Source: Streptomyces pyxinae
GTDB taxonomy: Bacteria > Actinomycetota > Actinomycetes > Streptomycetales > Streptomycetaceae
NCBI RefSeq assembly: GCF_024756275.1
Contig: NZ_JANUGQ010000038.1
Span: 1-64,000, forward strand
Direction of reading: 5' to 3'
Length of the DNA: 64,000 bases
Position 1 is the first letter of the stretch, and every line of letters begins with the position of its first letter. A program made the translations under genes and the position numbers. The notes under the pieces were generated by a model. That model had not been told where the DNA came from, searched no databases, and saw only the letters and a list, made by a program, of their open reading frames with translations. Below are positions 50,348 through 59,902 of the stretch, one piece after another.

Positions 50348-51331
50348 TCAGTCGCCGGCCACCGACCGCCGCGCGACCGGAAAGTCGAAGTACCGGTCCG
50401 GGAAGGACTCCGGCCGGTAGGTGAAGTGCCACCACTCCTCCGGCAGGTTGACGAACCCCTGGGCCTCCAGCGCCGCCCGCAGCCGGTCCCGGTTGGCGCG
50501 CCGGGCGCCGCGCACCCGGGGGTCGTCGGTGTGGGCCAGCGTGTCGAAGCAGTCGAAACCGGTACCCATGTCCAGGGAGTTGTCCGGAAACCGCTCCTCC
50601 CGGCCCGCGTAGCAGGGGACCAGCCGCTCGCCCGGCACATAGGGGCGGGCCGGCCGGGCGGGCAGCCGTACCAGGGTGACATCGACGGTCGACCCCCGGC
50701 TGTGGCCCGACCTCTCCGCGATGTACCCGTCCTCGAAGAGCCGCTCCTTGCCGACCCGGGGGTAGAACTCGCGCTTCATCCGCTGGTCGGCGGGGTCCTT
50801 CGCCCACCGGACGAAGTGATCGACGGCCCGCTGCGGGCGATAGCAGTCGTACACCTTCAGCGAGTACCCCTGCCGCAGCAGCCGGGCCTGCGCCCGGTGC
50901 AGCGCCGCCGCTGCCGACCGGGTCAGCAGGCAGACGGGTTCCCGATACCCGGTCACCGGCACGCCCAGGAAGGTGTGCGGGGTGGCATAGCGCATCTCCT
51001 GGCGGATCGTGGGATCCACCGAGCGCAGCGTGGTGAACTCCGGGGGCGCCACCGGCTCCACCGCGGTGTGCGCCGGGGCCGCGGTGCGCGAGGCGCCCCC
51101 GGAGACACCCGACAGGGGGACGAGTACGACGGCGATCGCGACCGCCGTCCCGGCCGTACGGCTCCGGCGCGACCGCCGGGCGCCGGGCGCGGCCGGGGAC
51201 CGGGCGTCCGAGCGGGTGCCGGAACGGGCGTGGGAGCGCGCGCCGGAACGGGGGCAGAAACGGGCTCGGGGATGCGCGCCGGAGCGGGAACCGGCGGACC
51301 GGGCGGCGCGGAGGGCGGCGAAAGGTCTCAT
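50348..51331 (-). CDS. VanX-like D-Ala-D-Ala dipeptidase
   Basis: 327 aa M15D peptidase. The zinc and catalytic motifs are SGHSRGSTVDVTL, DMGTGFDCFDTLAH and LPEEWWHFTY. A membrane anchor or signal (GTAVAIAVVLVPLSGVSG) follows a very basic Arg/Ser/Ala N-terminus. VanX proteins cleave D-Ala-D-Ala dipeptide and can support vancomycin resistance, but no vanH, vanA or VanRS genes are nearby and this copy appears exported; a role in wall turnover is more likely. The ATG at 51331 was taken; a GTG lies one codon earlier. Confidence 0.88.
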   Translation of the reverse strand: MRPFAALRAARSAGSRSGAHPRARFCPRSGARSHARSGTRSDARSPAAPGARRSRRSRTAGTAVAIAVVLVPLSGVSGGASRTAAPAHTAVEPVAPPEFTTLRSVDPTIRQEMRYATPHTFLGVPVTGYREPVCLLTRSAAAALHRAQARLLRQGYSLKVYDCYRPQRAVDHFVRWAKDPADQRMKREFYPRVGKERLFEDGYIAERSGHSRGSTVDVTLVRLPARPARPYVPGERLVPCYAGREERFPDNSLDMGTGFDCFDTLAHTDDPRVRGARRANRDRLRAALEAQGFVNLPEEWWHFTYRPESFPDRYFDFPVARRSVAGD

Positions 51332-51410
51332 CACCCCCGTCTACCAGCCGGTCACCCCGCCCGTACAGCCCAACCCGCCCACCGCCGGGGCCAGTCGGTA
51401 CAGTCCGACC

Positions 51411-51962
51411 GTGACCCACATCCCGCCGCTGCCCGCCTCCCCGTGGTCCCACTGCCCGCACTGCGGTGCCCGGTACGCCTCCGGGGCGGACTGGCCGCGC
51501 ACCTGCCCGGGGTGCGGCACCGTCGCCTACCGCAATCCGCTGCCGGTCGCCGTCGCCCTGCTGCCGGTCACCGACGCCGGGGGAACCGGACTGGTCGTCA
51601 TCACCCGCACCATCGAGCCGCACTCCGGCGGGGTCGCGCTGCCCGGCGGGTTCATCGACCACGCCGAGGACTGGCGGGACGCGGTGGTACGCGAACTCCG
51701 CGAGGAGACCGGTATCGAGGCGGCGGCCCAGGAGGTCCGGCTGGCCGACGCCCTGAGCTCCCCCGGCGGACATCTGCTGCTCTTCGGACTGCTTCCCGCG
51801 CGTCCGGCCGCCGGTCTGCCGCCCTCCCGGCCCACCGCCGAGACCTCCGGCCACCATCTGCTGCGCGCCCCGGCCACCCTGGTGTTCCCGCTGCACACGA
51901 CGGCGGTGGGCAAGTGGTTCGCGGGCGACTACGACGACGGGAACCGGCCACCGTCGGCCTGA
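51411..51962 (+). CDS. Nudix hydrolase with zinc ribbon
   Basis: 183 aa. N-terminal zinc ribbon CPHC...CPGC, then a Nudix domain whose box reads GGFIDHAEDWRDAVVRELREETGI (residues about 83-105). Related proteins hydrolyse NADH, nucleoside diphosphate sugars or similar pyrophosphates; the substrate is not readable. TACAGT at 51399-51404 is exactly 6 bp before the GTG, so a leaderless message is likely. Divergent from the VanX-like gene by 80 bp. Confidence 0.92.
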   Translation: MTHIPPLPASPWSHCPHCGARYASGADWPRTCPGCGTVAYRNPLPVAVALLPVTDAGGTGLVVITRTIEPHSGGVALPGGFIDHAEDWRDAVVRELREETGIEAAAQEVRLADALSSPGGHLLLFGLLPARPAAGLPPSRPTAETSGHHLLRAPATLVFPLHTTAVGKWFAGDYDDGNRPPSA

Positions 51963-52027
51963 CGGCGGCCACCGGGGACGGCCGAAAGCCGATGCACAGG
52001 TGTCCCACAGGCACGTAGCGTCGCGGC

Positions 52028-53275
52028 ATGAAGCGATCGATCAACCGAGCCCGGAGACAACTCACCGGTCTCGCGCTGGCCTTGGCCCTCGCGGGCGTCG
52101 CCGCGCCCGCCGCGCACGCCGCACCCGTGACGCCCGCCGTCCCGGTGGCCGTCTCCCCGGCGGCCGGCGGTCACCCGGACGGCTCGGCCGGGGGGAGCCG
52201 TACCGAGACGCCCGCGACCCGGCTGACCCTGCCCCGCCCCACCGGGCCGCACGCTGTGGGCCGGTCGGTGTTCCCACTGGCGGACCACGGGCGCCCCGAC
52301 CCCTGGGTGCCGGCCTCCGGGGACCGTCGGCTGATGGTGACCATGGACTACCCGGCGCTCCCGGGCCCCGGCCCCCGCGCCCGGTACGCCGAGCCCGAGG
52401 AGGCCCGGCTGCTGGCGAAGGGCCAGAGTCCGTCACCGGGCGAGAACGTCATACGGGCGCTGAGCGAGGCCCGGGTGCACGCCCGGACGGAGGCCGTGCC
52501 GCTGCCGGGCCGCCATCCGCTGGTGGTGCTGTCGCCGGGCTTCGGCATGGCCCGGTTCACCCTGACCACGCTCGCCGAGGACCTGGCGAGCCGGGGATAC
52601 GTGGTCGCGCTGGTCGACCACGCCTATGAGTCCACCGGCACCCTCTTCCCGGACGGCACGGTCACCACCTGTGCCGCCTGCGAGGCGGCGGACACCCCGG
52701 AGGAACTGCGCCGGGTGACGACCGGACGCGGGCAGGACGTCTCCTTCCTGCTGGACTCCCTGCTGGGCGACCGCCCGGCCTGGCGCCACGCCGGAATGAT
52801 CGACGCCCGGCACATCGGGATGGCCGGCCACTCCATCGGCGGGGCCGCCGCCGTCTCCGCCATGGCCGGCGACGACCGGATCCGCGCCGGCGTCAACATG
52901 GACGGCACCTTCCAGGACCCGGTCCCGGCCGGCGGCCTCGACGGACGGCCGTTCATGCTGCTCGGCGCCGACAAGCACCACCGCCCGGCGACCCTGGACC
53001 CGAGCTGGGACGCCGCCTGGTCTCGGCTGGACGGCTGGAAGCGCTGGGTGACCGTGCGCGGCGCCGGTCATCTCTGGTTCTCCGACGCGCCGGTCCTGGT
53101 GGAGCAGTTGGGGCTGCCGCCCGAGGAGGGCGCCGAGCTGGGCGCCGACCGGACGGTCGCCCTGGTCCGCTCGTACATGGCGGCCTTCTTCGACCGCCAC
53201 CTGCGCCACCGCGCGGCACCCCTGCTCGACGGCCCGACGCCGGAGAACCCCGAGGTGGTCTTCCACCGACCCTGA
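52028..53275 (+). CDS. Secreted alpha/beta hydrolase (PAF-acetylhydrolase/lipase-like)
   Basis: 415 aa. Signal peptide at residues 1-30 (LTGLALALALAGVAAPAAHA, with basic residues in front). The hydrolase domain has the oxyanion strand HPLVVLSPGFGMARF, the nucleophile elbow GHSIGGAAAV and a late catalytic His in GAGHLWFSD. The pattern matches platelet-activating-factor acetylhydrolase-like lipases that cut short-chain esters. TAGCGT at 52016-52021 lies 6 bp before the ATG, suggesting a leaderless message. Confidence 0.9.
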   Translation: MKRSINRARRQLTGLALALALAGVAAPAAHAAPVTPAVPVAVSPAAGGHPDGSAGGSRTETPATRLTLPRPTGPHAVGRSVFPLADHGRPDPWVPASGDRRLMVTMDYPALPGPGPRARYAEPEEARLLAKGQSPSPGENVIRALSEARVHARTEAVPLPGRHPLVVLSPGFGMARFTLTTLAEDLASRGYVVALVDHAYESTGTLFPDGTVTTCAACEAADTPEELRRVTTGRGQDVSFLLDSLLGDRPAWRHAGMIDARHIGMAGHSIGGAAAVSAMAGDDRIRAGVNMDGTFQDPVPAGGLDGRPFMLLGADKHHRPATLDPSWDAAWSRLDGWKRWVTVRGAGHLWFSDAPVLVEQLGLPPEEGAELGADRTVALVRSYMAAFFDRHLRHRAAPLLDGPTPENPEVVFHRP

Positions 53276-53340
53276 CCGGCCGGACCCCGGAGGGCACCCG
53301 CCCGGCCGGCGCGTCTGCCGACCGGACGGGGGCGACCACC

Positions 53341-53369
53341 CCGCCGGCCGGTCGACCACCGGCCGGCGG
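53341..53369. terminator. Shared terminator of convergent genes
   Basis: Arms CCGCCGGCCGGT (53341-53352) and ACCGGCCGGCGG (53358-53369) are perfect, 5-nt loop. It lies between the hydrolase stop and the small secreted-protein gene, within CGACCACCGGCCGGCGGG-type repeats. Confidence 0.75.
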
Positions 53370-53411
53370 GTCCACCGGCCGGGGCCGGTGCGACCACCGG
53401 CCGGCGGGCGA

Positions 53412-53621
53412 CTACCAGTCGGTGAGCGACCGGAGCGCGGCCTCGTCCGCGCTCCGGTCGCGCTGCTCCGCCCCACCGGCGCCGGTGTTGCCGTACGACT
53501 GGCTTGAGTAGTTGCCGTTCTGCGTGTGCACCTGGCGGTCGCCGTCGGCGGCGGCCAGGGGAGCGGCGGCGCCGAGGACGGCGGCGGCGAGACCGGCGGT
53601 GGCCAGCACCTTTGTGATCAT
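53412..53621 (-). CDS. Small secreted protein
   Basis: 69 aa, no family recognised. Signal peptide MITKVLATAGLAAAVLGAAAPLAAA, then a mature part of about 44 residues that begins DGDRQVHTQNGNYSSQSYGN and ends in a charged stretch. The Asn/Ser/Tyr/Gln-rich front resembles amyloid- or surface-type peptides but lacks chaplin or rodlin motifs. GAGGGAAG is a good ribosome binding site. It lies 198 bp downstream of the GH31 gene on the same strand. Confidence 0.8.
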   Translation of the reverse strand: MITKVLATAGLAAAVLGAAAPLAAADGDRQVHTQNGNYSSQSYGNTGAGGAEQRDRSADEAALRSLTDW

Positions 53622-53819
53622 GGTTCTTCCCTCTCGTGACGCGCCCTCACCGGGGCACGGAGCGCAGGTCGGCTCCCGAAGGCTCCTGGAGCCGAAGGCG
53701 GAGACCCGGCGAACGCACGACTGCCGGGAACCCGCCGTGACCAACGCGCGGACCGGGACGGACGTATGCCCCATTCACCCGTTCGCGCGCCGCCGCTCCT
53801 GCCCGCCGCCTGCCACCGC

Positions 53820-56222
53820 TCAGTGGCCGGGCGCGTGTCCCCGCACCCGTATGCCCTCCGACACCGTCACCGCCCCCTCCTCGGTCACCCGCTCCACCCG
53901 CACCGCTCCGTCCACCCACCGGCTGCGGTACTGCTCCACCCGGGGCGGCGCCCAGCCGTCTCCCGGGTCCCGGACCACCAGACCGCCGCCCGACCGGTCG
54001 GGGGCCGGGGCCCAGACCTCCAGCACGCTCTCCCCGCCCCCCTGTCCCCCCTGTCCTCCCTCTTCGCCTGGTGCGTTCCGCACCGGCACCACCGCGCCGG
54101 CCCGGGCCAGTACCGGGACCCGGGAGAGCGGCGCGTCCAGCAGCACCTGGCCCGGACCCTGGTACGCCCGGCCGGTCGCGGTGTCGTACCAGCGCCCGCG
54201 CGGCAGCCGGACCGCCCGCCGGTCCGCGCCCCGGTCCAGCACCGGGGCGACCAGGAACGCGTCCCCCAGCAGGAACGCGTCCTCGCAGTCGCGCAGCGTC
54301 CGGTCCTCCGGCGCGCCCCACCACAGCGGACGGACATACGGCGCCCCGCTCAGCCCGGACAGGTGCGCCAGGGTGACGAAGTAGGGCCGCAGCCGCTCCC
54401 GTTCGGTCAGGGCCGCCCGGGCGTGGGCCAGCACCTCGGGACCGAACTCCCACGGCTCGCGGCGCCCGGCGTCCAGGGCCGAGTGGGTCCGGAACAGCGG
54501 CAGCCACGCCCCCAGCTGGAACCAGCGCAGGAACAGCTCGGGACTCGGCGACCCGTCGAACCCGCCCACGTCCGGGCCCGAATAGGGCACCCCGCACAGC
54601 CCGAGCCCCAGCACCAGCGAGAGCGAGGCGCGCAGCCCCGGCCACCCGGTCGACACATCGCCGGACCAGGTGCCCCCGTACCGCTGGAGCCCCGCCCAGC
54701 CGGAGCGGCTGAACAGGAACGGCCGCTCGTCCGGACGCAGCCGCCGCAGTGCCTCGTGACCGGCCCGGGCCATGGCCAGCCCGTAGACGTTGTGCGCCTC
54801 CCGGTGGTCGCCGCCCCGGCCCTCCAGGGCGTGCCGGGCCGAGCGGGGGAGCGTCGGGTCCCCGAACGGCGCGAAGGAGACCGGCTCGTTCATGTCGTGC
54901 CAGATCCCCGAGAAGCCCTGGGCGAGCCGCTCCGCGTAGTGCCCGCCCCACCACTCCCGTACCGCGGGGTCCGTGAAGTCCGGGTAGACGCAGTCGCCCG
55001 GCCACACCACACCCCGCACCTCCGCGCCGTGCGCGTCCCGCACGAAGGCCCCCGCCGGCCCGATCTTCCGCCCGCTCTCGTACACCGCCTCGCCCGGCTC
55101 CGCCGCCACCCCGGGGTCGACGATCGACACCAGCCGCACCCCCTCGGCCCGCAGCTCCCGCGCCAGCCCCGGCAGATCGGGGAAGCGGCGGCGGTCCACG
55201 GTGAACACCCGGTGCCGGTCGTAGTGGTCGATGTCCAGATGCAGGACCGAGAGCGGCAGCCGGTGCTCCCGGTAGCCGGCCATCACCCGCCGCACCTCCC
55301 GCTCGCTGCCGAACCCCCACCGCGCGTGCTGCGGGCCCAGCGCCCAGGAGGGCGGCACGGCGGGCGCCCCGGTGAGCGCCGTCCAGCCGCGCAGCACCCG
55401 GGCCGGGGTGCCGATCACCACCCAGCACCGCAGCGGGCCGCCGGTCATCCGCAGCTCGCTGCCGCCGGGCAGGTCGTGCCCGGAACCACCGCCCTCCACA
55501 CCCTCCCGCAGCGTCACCCGGCCGTCCCAGGAGTTGTCGTGGAAGGCCAGATGCGTGCCCGCGTCGGAGACCACGAACTGCACCGGCATGGTGAGGTACA
55601 GCGGGTCGTCCGCCGGCCCGAAGTGCCCGCCTGGGTCGGTGTTCCACAGCCGGTAGGTCCCGCCGCGCAGCCGGGGCCCGGAGGCCCGCCCGCCCAGCCC
55701 GAAGAACCGGGCGTCGGCCGGCACCTCGGACCGCTGCGACCAGCGGGCGGGACCGCCGCCGACCGGGTCCCACCAGCGCGGCGGCAGCTCCCGGCGCAGC
55801 ACTGCCCCGCCGGGCGTACGCAGCTCCACCGCGCCCTCCCGGGAGACCGCCACCGTCACCCGCTCGGCCACCACCCGCCAGCCGCCGTTGGTGTCCGGTT
55901 CCAGCACCGCCCGGGGGTCCGGCTCGGGTGGCTTCCCGGCCAGCGCGTACGAGGGGGTGGGCGCCGCTCCGTCCCAGCCCCAGAACACCGTCCCGCCGCC
56001 CGACACCTGGATCCGCAGCGAGGAGCGGGCGAACCGCACCTCGCCCCCGCCCGGCAACGGCCCGGCGCCGATCACGTCGCCCGGCACCCGGGCCCGCTCC
56101 GGCCCCCGGGGCGGCAGTCCCCGCGCGTCCGTACGCCGTACCCGCCAGGCCGACCGCAGCGCCCGCAGTCCCGTCGCCGTCGACAGCAGCCGCGCCGTCC
56201 GCACCAGTTCACGCCCGTCCAT
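53820..56222 (-). CDS. Glycoside hydrolase family 31 (alpha-glucosidase/xylosidase type)
   Basis: 800 aa retaining GH31 enzyme. N-terminal beta-sandwich, catalytic barrel with the nucleophile motif FSGIWHDMNEP, acid-base region FSRSGWAGLQRYGGTWSGD and GPDVGGFDG, then two C-terminal beta domains. It lacks a signal peptide, so substrates are probably imported oligosaccharides. Preference between alpha-glucosides and alpha-xylosides is not readable. The ATG at 56222 has AGGG 8 bp upstream. Divergent from the ligase gene. Confidence 0.92.
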   Translation of the reverse strand: MDGRELVRTARLLSTATGLRALRSAWRVRRTDARGLPPRGPERARVPGDVIGAGPLPGGGEVRFARSSLRIQVSGGGTVFWGWDGAAPTPSYALAGKPPEPDPRAVLEPDTNGGWRVVAERVTVAVSREGAVELRTPGGAVLRRELPPRWWDPVGGGPARWSQRSEVPADARFFGLGGRASGPRLRGGTYRLWNTDPGGHFGPADDPLYLTMPVQFVVSDAGTHLAFHDNSWDGRVTLREGVEGGGSGHDLPGGSELRMTGGPLRCWVVIGTPARVLRGWTALTGAPAVPPSWALGPQHARWGFGSEREVRRVMAGYREHRLPLSVLHLDIDHYDRHRVFTVDRRRFPDLPGLARELRAEGVRLVSIVDPGVAAEPGEAVYESGRKIGPAGAFVRDAHGAEVRGVVWPGDCVYPDFTDPAVREWWGGHYAERLAQGFSGIWHDMNEPVSFAPFGDPTLPRSARHALEGRGGDHREAHNVYGLAMARAGHEALRRLRPDERPFLFSRSGWAGLQRYGGTWSGDVSTGWPGLRASLSLVLGLGLCGVPYSGPDVGGFDGSPSPELFLRWFQLGAWLPLFRTHSALDAGRREPWEFGPEVLAHARAALTERERLRPYFVTLAHLSGLSGAPYVRPLWWGAPEDRTLRDCEDAFLLGDAFLVAPVLDRGADRRAVRLPRGRWYDTATGRAYQGPGQVLLDAPLSRVPVLARAGAVVPVRNAPGEEGGQGGQGGGESVLEVWAPAPDRSGGGLVVRDPGDGWAPPRVEQYRSRWVDGAVRVERVTEEGAVTVSEGIRVRGHAPGH

Positions 56223-56468
56223 GGCGCCCACCCTGCCAGCCGGGCGGCCGGACGGGGGCTCCGTTCAGCCGCCGTTCACCCGCCGCGCGGGCAGATGTTC
56301 AACCGGCCGCGCCCGGCAGGCCCGCTCTGGTCAGGGGCGCGATCACATGGCATCGTCCCTGTCAGCCGCGCCGCGCACACGCCGTCCGTGCGCGCGACTC
56401 ATCCCTACCCACAGCCACCACAGCGCCATCCGACCCGCCTACGCCCGTGCAGCCAGGGAGCCGTTCCA

Positions 56469-58511
56469 ATGACGTCAGCGACGACCGCGCACTCCGGACA
56501 GCCCGAACCGTCCGGATCCTCCGGAGCCGTACCGGCCGAACCGCTCTGGCAGCCCGGCCCGGAGCGGATCGCCTCGGCGGCCGTCACCCGCTTCCAGGCG
56601 TGGGCGGCCGAGCACCACGGGGCCCCGGCCGGTGGCGGCTACCCGGCCCTGCACCGCTGGTCGGTCGATCACCTCGACACCTTCTGGGCGGCGTTCACCG
56701 AGTGGGCCGGCATCCGCTTCGCCATGCCCTACCGGCAGGTGCTCGGCGACCGCTCGATGCCGGGCGCCGAGTGGTTCCCCGGCGCCACCCTCAACTACGC
56801 CGAGCACGCCCTGCGCGCCGCCGCCGACCGCCCGGACGAGCCCGCCCTGCTGTACACCGACGAGGTCCACGACGACCTCGAACCACTCACCTGGGGCGAG
56901 CTGTACCGCCAGGTGGGCTCCCTCGCCGCCTGCCTCCGCGCCCTCAAGGTACGCCCCGGCGACCGGGTCAGCGGCTATCTGCCGAACATCCCCCAGGCCG
57001 TCGTCGCCCTGCTCGCGAGCGCCGCCGTCGGAGCGGTCTGGACCTCCTGTTCCCCCGACTTCGGCGCCCGGAGCGTGCTCGACCGCTTCCAGCAGGTGGA
57101 ACCGGTCGTCCTCTTCACCGTCGACGGCTACCGCTACGGCGGGAAGGAACACGACCGCCGCGAGACGGTGGCCGAGCTGGTCCGCGAGCTGCCGACCGTC
57201 CGCGCCGTGGTCCACATCCCGGTGCTGGGCACCCCACGCCCCTCAAGTGCGCTCGCCTGGTCCGCCCTGACCGCCGGCGACTCCGAGCCCGTCTTCGAAC
57301 AGGTTCCCTTCGACCACCCCCTCTGGGTGCTGTACTCCTCGGGCACCACCGGGCTGCCCAAGGCCATCGTCCAGTCGCAGGGCGGCATCCTGCTGGAGCA
57401 CACCAAGCAGCTGGCGCTCCACTGCGACCTCGGTCCGGGGGACCGCTTCTTCTGGTACACCTCCACCGGCTGGATGATGTGGAACTTCCTGGTCTCCGGT
57501 CTGCTGACCGGGACCACCGTGGTCCTCTACGACGGCAGCCCGGGCCACCCCGACACGGGCGCCCAGTGGCGGGTGGCCGAGCGCGCCGGCGCCACTCTCT
57601 TCGGCACCTCCGCCGCCTATGTGATGGCTTGCCGCAAGGCCGGTGTGCACCCCTCCCGTGACTACGACCTCTCCCGGGTCCGCTGCGTGGCCACCACCGG
57701 CTCGCCGCTGCCCCCGGACGGCTTCCGCTGGCTCCACGACGAGGTGGCCGACGACCTCTGGATCGCCTCCGTCAGCGGCGGCACCGACGTCTGCAGCTGC
57801 TTCGCCGGAGCCGTACCGACGCTCCCGGTGTACGTGGGTGAACTCCAGGCCCCTTGTCTGGGCACCGACCTCCAGGCGTGGGACCCGGACGGCAAGCCGG
57901 TCACCGACGAGGTGGGGGAGCTGGTCGTCACCAACCCCATGCCTTCCATGCCCGTCCGCTTCTGGAACGACCCGGACGGCAGCCGCTACCGCGACAGCTA
58001 CTTCGACACCTACCCCGGCGTCTGGCGGCACGGGGACTGGATCACCCTCACCGGTCACGGCTCCGTGATCATCCATGGCCGCTCGGACTCCACCCTCAAC
58101 CGGCAGGGCGTACGGATGGGCAGCGCCGACATCTACGAGGCCGTCGAGCGCCTCCCGGAGATCCGCGAGTCCCTGGTGATCGGCGTGGAGGAGGCGAACG
58201 GCGGCTACTGGATGCCGCTCTTCGTCCACCTCGCCGAGGGCGCCGTCCTCGACGACGAGCTGACCGACCGCATCAAGCGGACCATCCGCTCCCAGCTCTC
58301 GCCCCGCCATGTCCCGGACGAGATCATCGCGGTCCCCGGAGTGCCGCACACCCTCACCGGCAAGCGGATCGAGGTCCCGGTCAAGCGGCTGCTCCAGGGC
58401 ACCGAGCTGACCAAGGCGGTCAACCCGGGCTCCGTCGACAACCTCGGCCTGCTCTCCTTTTACCAGGAGCTCGGCCGGACTCGCGCCGAACGGCTCCGCC
58501 AGGAGGGCTGA
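56469..58511 (+). CDS. Acetoacetate-CoA ligase
   Basis: 680 aa AMP-forming enzyme that activates acetoacetate to acetoacetyl-CoA. The family opening PLWQPGPERIASA and HRWSVDHLDTFWAAF are present; the adenylation motif is LYSSGTTGLPKAIV, then GRSDSTLNRQGVRMGSADIY, and the C-terminal Lys in PHTLTGKRIEVPVKR. Length agrees with the family (about 650). The ATG follows AGGGAG at 8 bp; the huge open frame upstream is GC bias. It converges on the MocR gene with 24 bp between stops. Confidence 0.95.
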   Translation: MTSATTAHSGQPEPSGSSGAVPAEPLWQPGPERIASAAVTRFQAWAAEHHGAPAGGGYPALHRWSVDHLDTFWAAFTEWAGIRFAMPYRQVLGDRSMPGAEWFPGATLNYAEHALRAAADRPDEPALLYTDEVHDDLEPLTWGELYRQVGSLAACLRALKVRPGDRVSGYLPNIPQAVVALLASAAVGAVWTSCSPDFGARSVLDRFQQVEPVVLFTVDGYRYGGKEHDRRETVAELVRELPTVRAVVHIPVLGTPRPSSALAWSALTAGDSEPVFEQVPFDHPLWVLYSSGTTGLPKAIVQSQGGILLEHTKQLALHCDLGPGDRFFWYTSTGWMMWNFLVSGLLTGTTVVLYDGSPGHPDTGAQWRVAERAGATLFGTSAAYVMACRKAGVHPSRDYDLSRVRCVATTGSPLPPDGFRWLHDEVADDLWIASVSGGTDVCSCFAGAVPTLPVYVGELQAPCLGTDLQAWDPDGKPVTDEVGELVVTNPMPSMPVRFWNDPDGSRYRDSYFDTYPGVWRHGDWITLTGHGSVIIHGRSDSTLNRQGVRMGSADIYEAVERLPEIRESLVIGVEEANGGYWMPLFVHLAEGAVLDDELTDRIKRTIRSQLSPRHVPDEIIAVPGVPHTLTGKRIEVPVKRLLQGTELTKAVNPGSVDNLGLLSFYQELGRTRAERLRQEG

Positions 58512-58535
58512 CCCGGGCCTCCGCCGCGTCGTGGC

Positions 58536-59855
58536 TCAACCGCCGTACAGCGCCTCGGACTCGCTGAGCACCGCCGCGAAGTCCGAGGCCAGCCGCGCCG
58601 CGTCGGCCGGCTCCAGCGCCGCCGTGGTGATCCGCACCGCCGTCGGCGCGGATATCCGGAACCGGGCCCCGGCCGCCACCCACCAGCCGTGCGACCGGAG
58701 GCCGTTGACCACCGCCGACTCGTCGCGCACCGGTACCCATACATTCAGTCCGCTCGCCCCGTGCGCGGCGATCCCCCGGCTCCCCAGCTCCACGACCAGC
58801 GCCTCGCGCCGCCGGGCGTACTCCTCCTCGGCCCGCTCCACCAGGCGGGTCACCTCCTCGTCGTCCAGCAGCCGGGCCACCGTCTCCTGGAGCACATGGC
58901 TGACCCATCCCGAGGTGAGCAGCAGCCGGCCGTCGTGCCGGGCCAGCGTCGTCGCGTCGCACGCGACACCGGCCCAGCGCAGATCTATGCCCAGGTACTT
59001 GGAGACCGTGCGCACCAGCGCCCAGCGCGGCGGCCCCGCCGCCGCCAGCGGATGGGCCTCCGCTCCGGATATGTCGGCGTTGTGGTCGTCCTCGATCACC
59101 AGCACCTCGGGGTGCGCCGCCAGCACCGCGGCGAGATCGTCCCGCCGCTCCCGGGTGAAGCGACCGCCCATCGGACTCTGGCCGCGCGGACTGCACACGA
59201 CCGCCCGCGCACCGGACCGCAACGCCGCGCTCAGCGCCCCGGGTGACATCCCCTCGTCGTCCACCGCGACCGGCGCCGTCCCCAGCCCCAGCGCCGGAAC
59301 CAGGTCGAGCAGATGGTGGAACCCCGGATCCTCCACCGCCACGGTGTCCCCGGGCCGCAGCTCCGTGGACAGCAGCCGCGCCACACAGTCCAGCGCCCCG
59401 TGCGCGAACGTCACATGTGCCGCGGGCACTCCGTCCCGCTCGAACCAGGCGCGGGTCAGCTCCTCCAGCGAGGCGAGACGGGGCGACGCCCGGTGCGATC
59501 CGCTCACCGGTCCCACCCGCGCGGGCGGGTGCAGCTCCGGCAGGAAGGCCGGGTCCGGGTGTCCGCTGGCCAGATCCCGCAACCCCTCCGGCACCCGGGG
59601 CGGGCGCCGCGAGCCGACGGACGGACCCTGGGCCACCACCGTGCCGCCCCGGCCCCGGGTGACCACGATCCCGCGCTGCCGCAGCTCCTTGTAGGCCACC
59701 GCGACCGTGCCCGGGCTGACGCCGAGCTCCATGGCGAGCTGCCGCACCGGCGGCAGGGGCGCGCCCGGCCCGAGCACCGCGTCCGCCACCGCCCGCTCGA
59801 CGGACGTGGCGATGCCCCTGGCCGTCGATCCGCTGATCGAATACTGTGCTGTCAC
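58536..59855 (-). CDS. MocR-family regulator next to an MFS transporter
   Basis: 439 aa. N-terminal GntR-type winged helix (PLPPVRQLAMELGVSPGTV) and aminotransferase-like domain with the SPRGQSPMGG and VRTVSKYLGIDLRWAGV segments; the Lys in SKYLG would hold PLP. Proteins of this kind usually activate a divergent gene. The GTG at 59855 has no Shine-Dalgarno site but CATAGT 7 bp upstream, so the message is probably leaderless and starts within the palindrome-bearing promoter. Confidence 0.88.
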   Translation of the reverse strand: MTAQYSISGSTARGIATSVERAVADAVLGPGAPLPPVRQLAMELGVSPGTVAVAYKELRQRGIVVTRGRGGTVVAQGPSVGSRRPPRVPEGLRDLASGHPDPAFLPELHPPARVGPVSGSHRASPRLASLEELTRAWFERDGVPAAHVTFAHGALDCVARLLSTELRPGDTVAVEDPGFHHLLDLVPALGLGTAPVAVDDEGMSPGALSAALRSGARAVVCSPRGQSPMGGRFTRERRDDLAAVLAAHPEVLVIEDDHNADISGAEAHPLAAAGPPRWALVRTVSKYLGIDLRWAGVACDATTLARHDGRLLLTSGWVSHVLQETVARLLDDEEVTRLVERAEEEYARRREALVVELGSRGIAAHGASGLNVWVPVRDESAVVNGLRSHGWWVAAGARFRISAPTAVRITTAALEPADAARLASDFAAVLSESEALYGG

Positions 59856-59866
59856 AAGAGAAACTA

Positions 59867-59878
59867 TGTATCGATACA
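59867..59878. promoter_or_regulatory. Perfect 12-bp operator palindrome
   Basis: TGTATCGATACA lies between the divergent MocR (minus, start 59855) and MFS (plus, start 59903) genes and touches the minus-strand -10 box. The region is unusually A/T-rich for this genome, as regulatory sites often are. A likely MocR dimer site acting on both genes. Confidence 0.7.
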
Positions 59879-59902
59879 AAAGCCTTGTCAAGGGGGAGCG
59901 GC

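Noticed and set aside
50348..51331. Vancomycin resistance cluster
   Set aside because: A VanX-like gene alone, with no vanH, vanA or VanRS neighbours, is not a resistance cassette.
53766..56468. N-terminal extension of the acetoacetate-CoA ligase by 901 codons
   Set aside because: The frame runs antisense to the GH31 gene; family similarity and a ribosome binding site begin at 56469.
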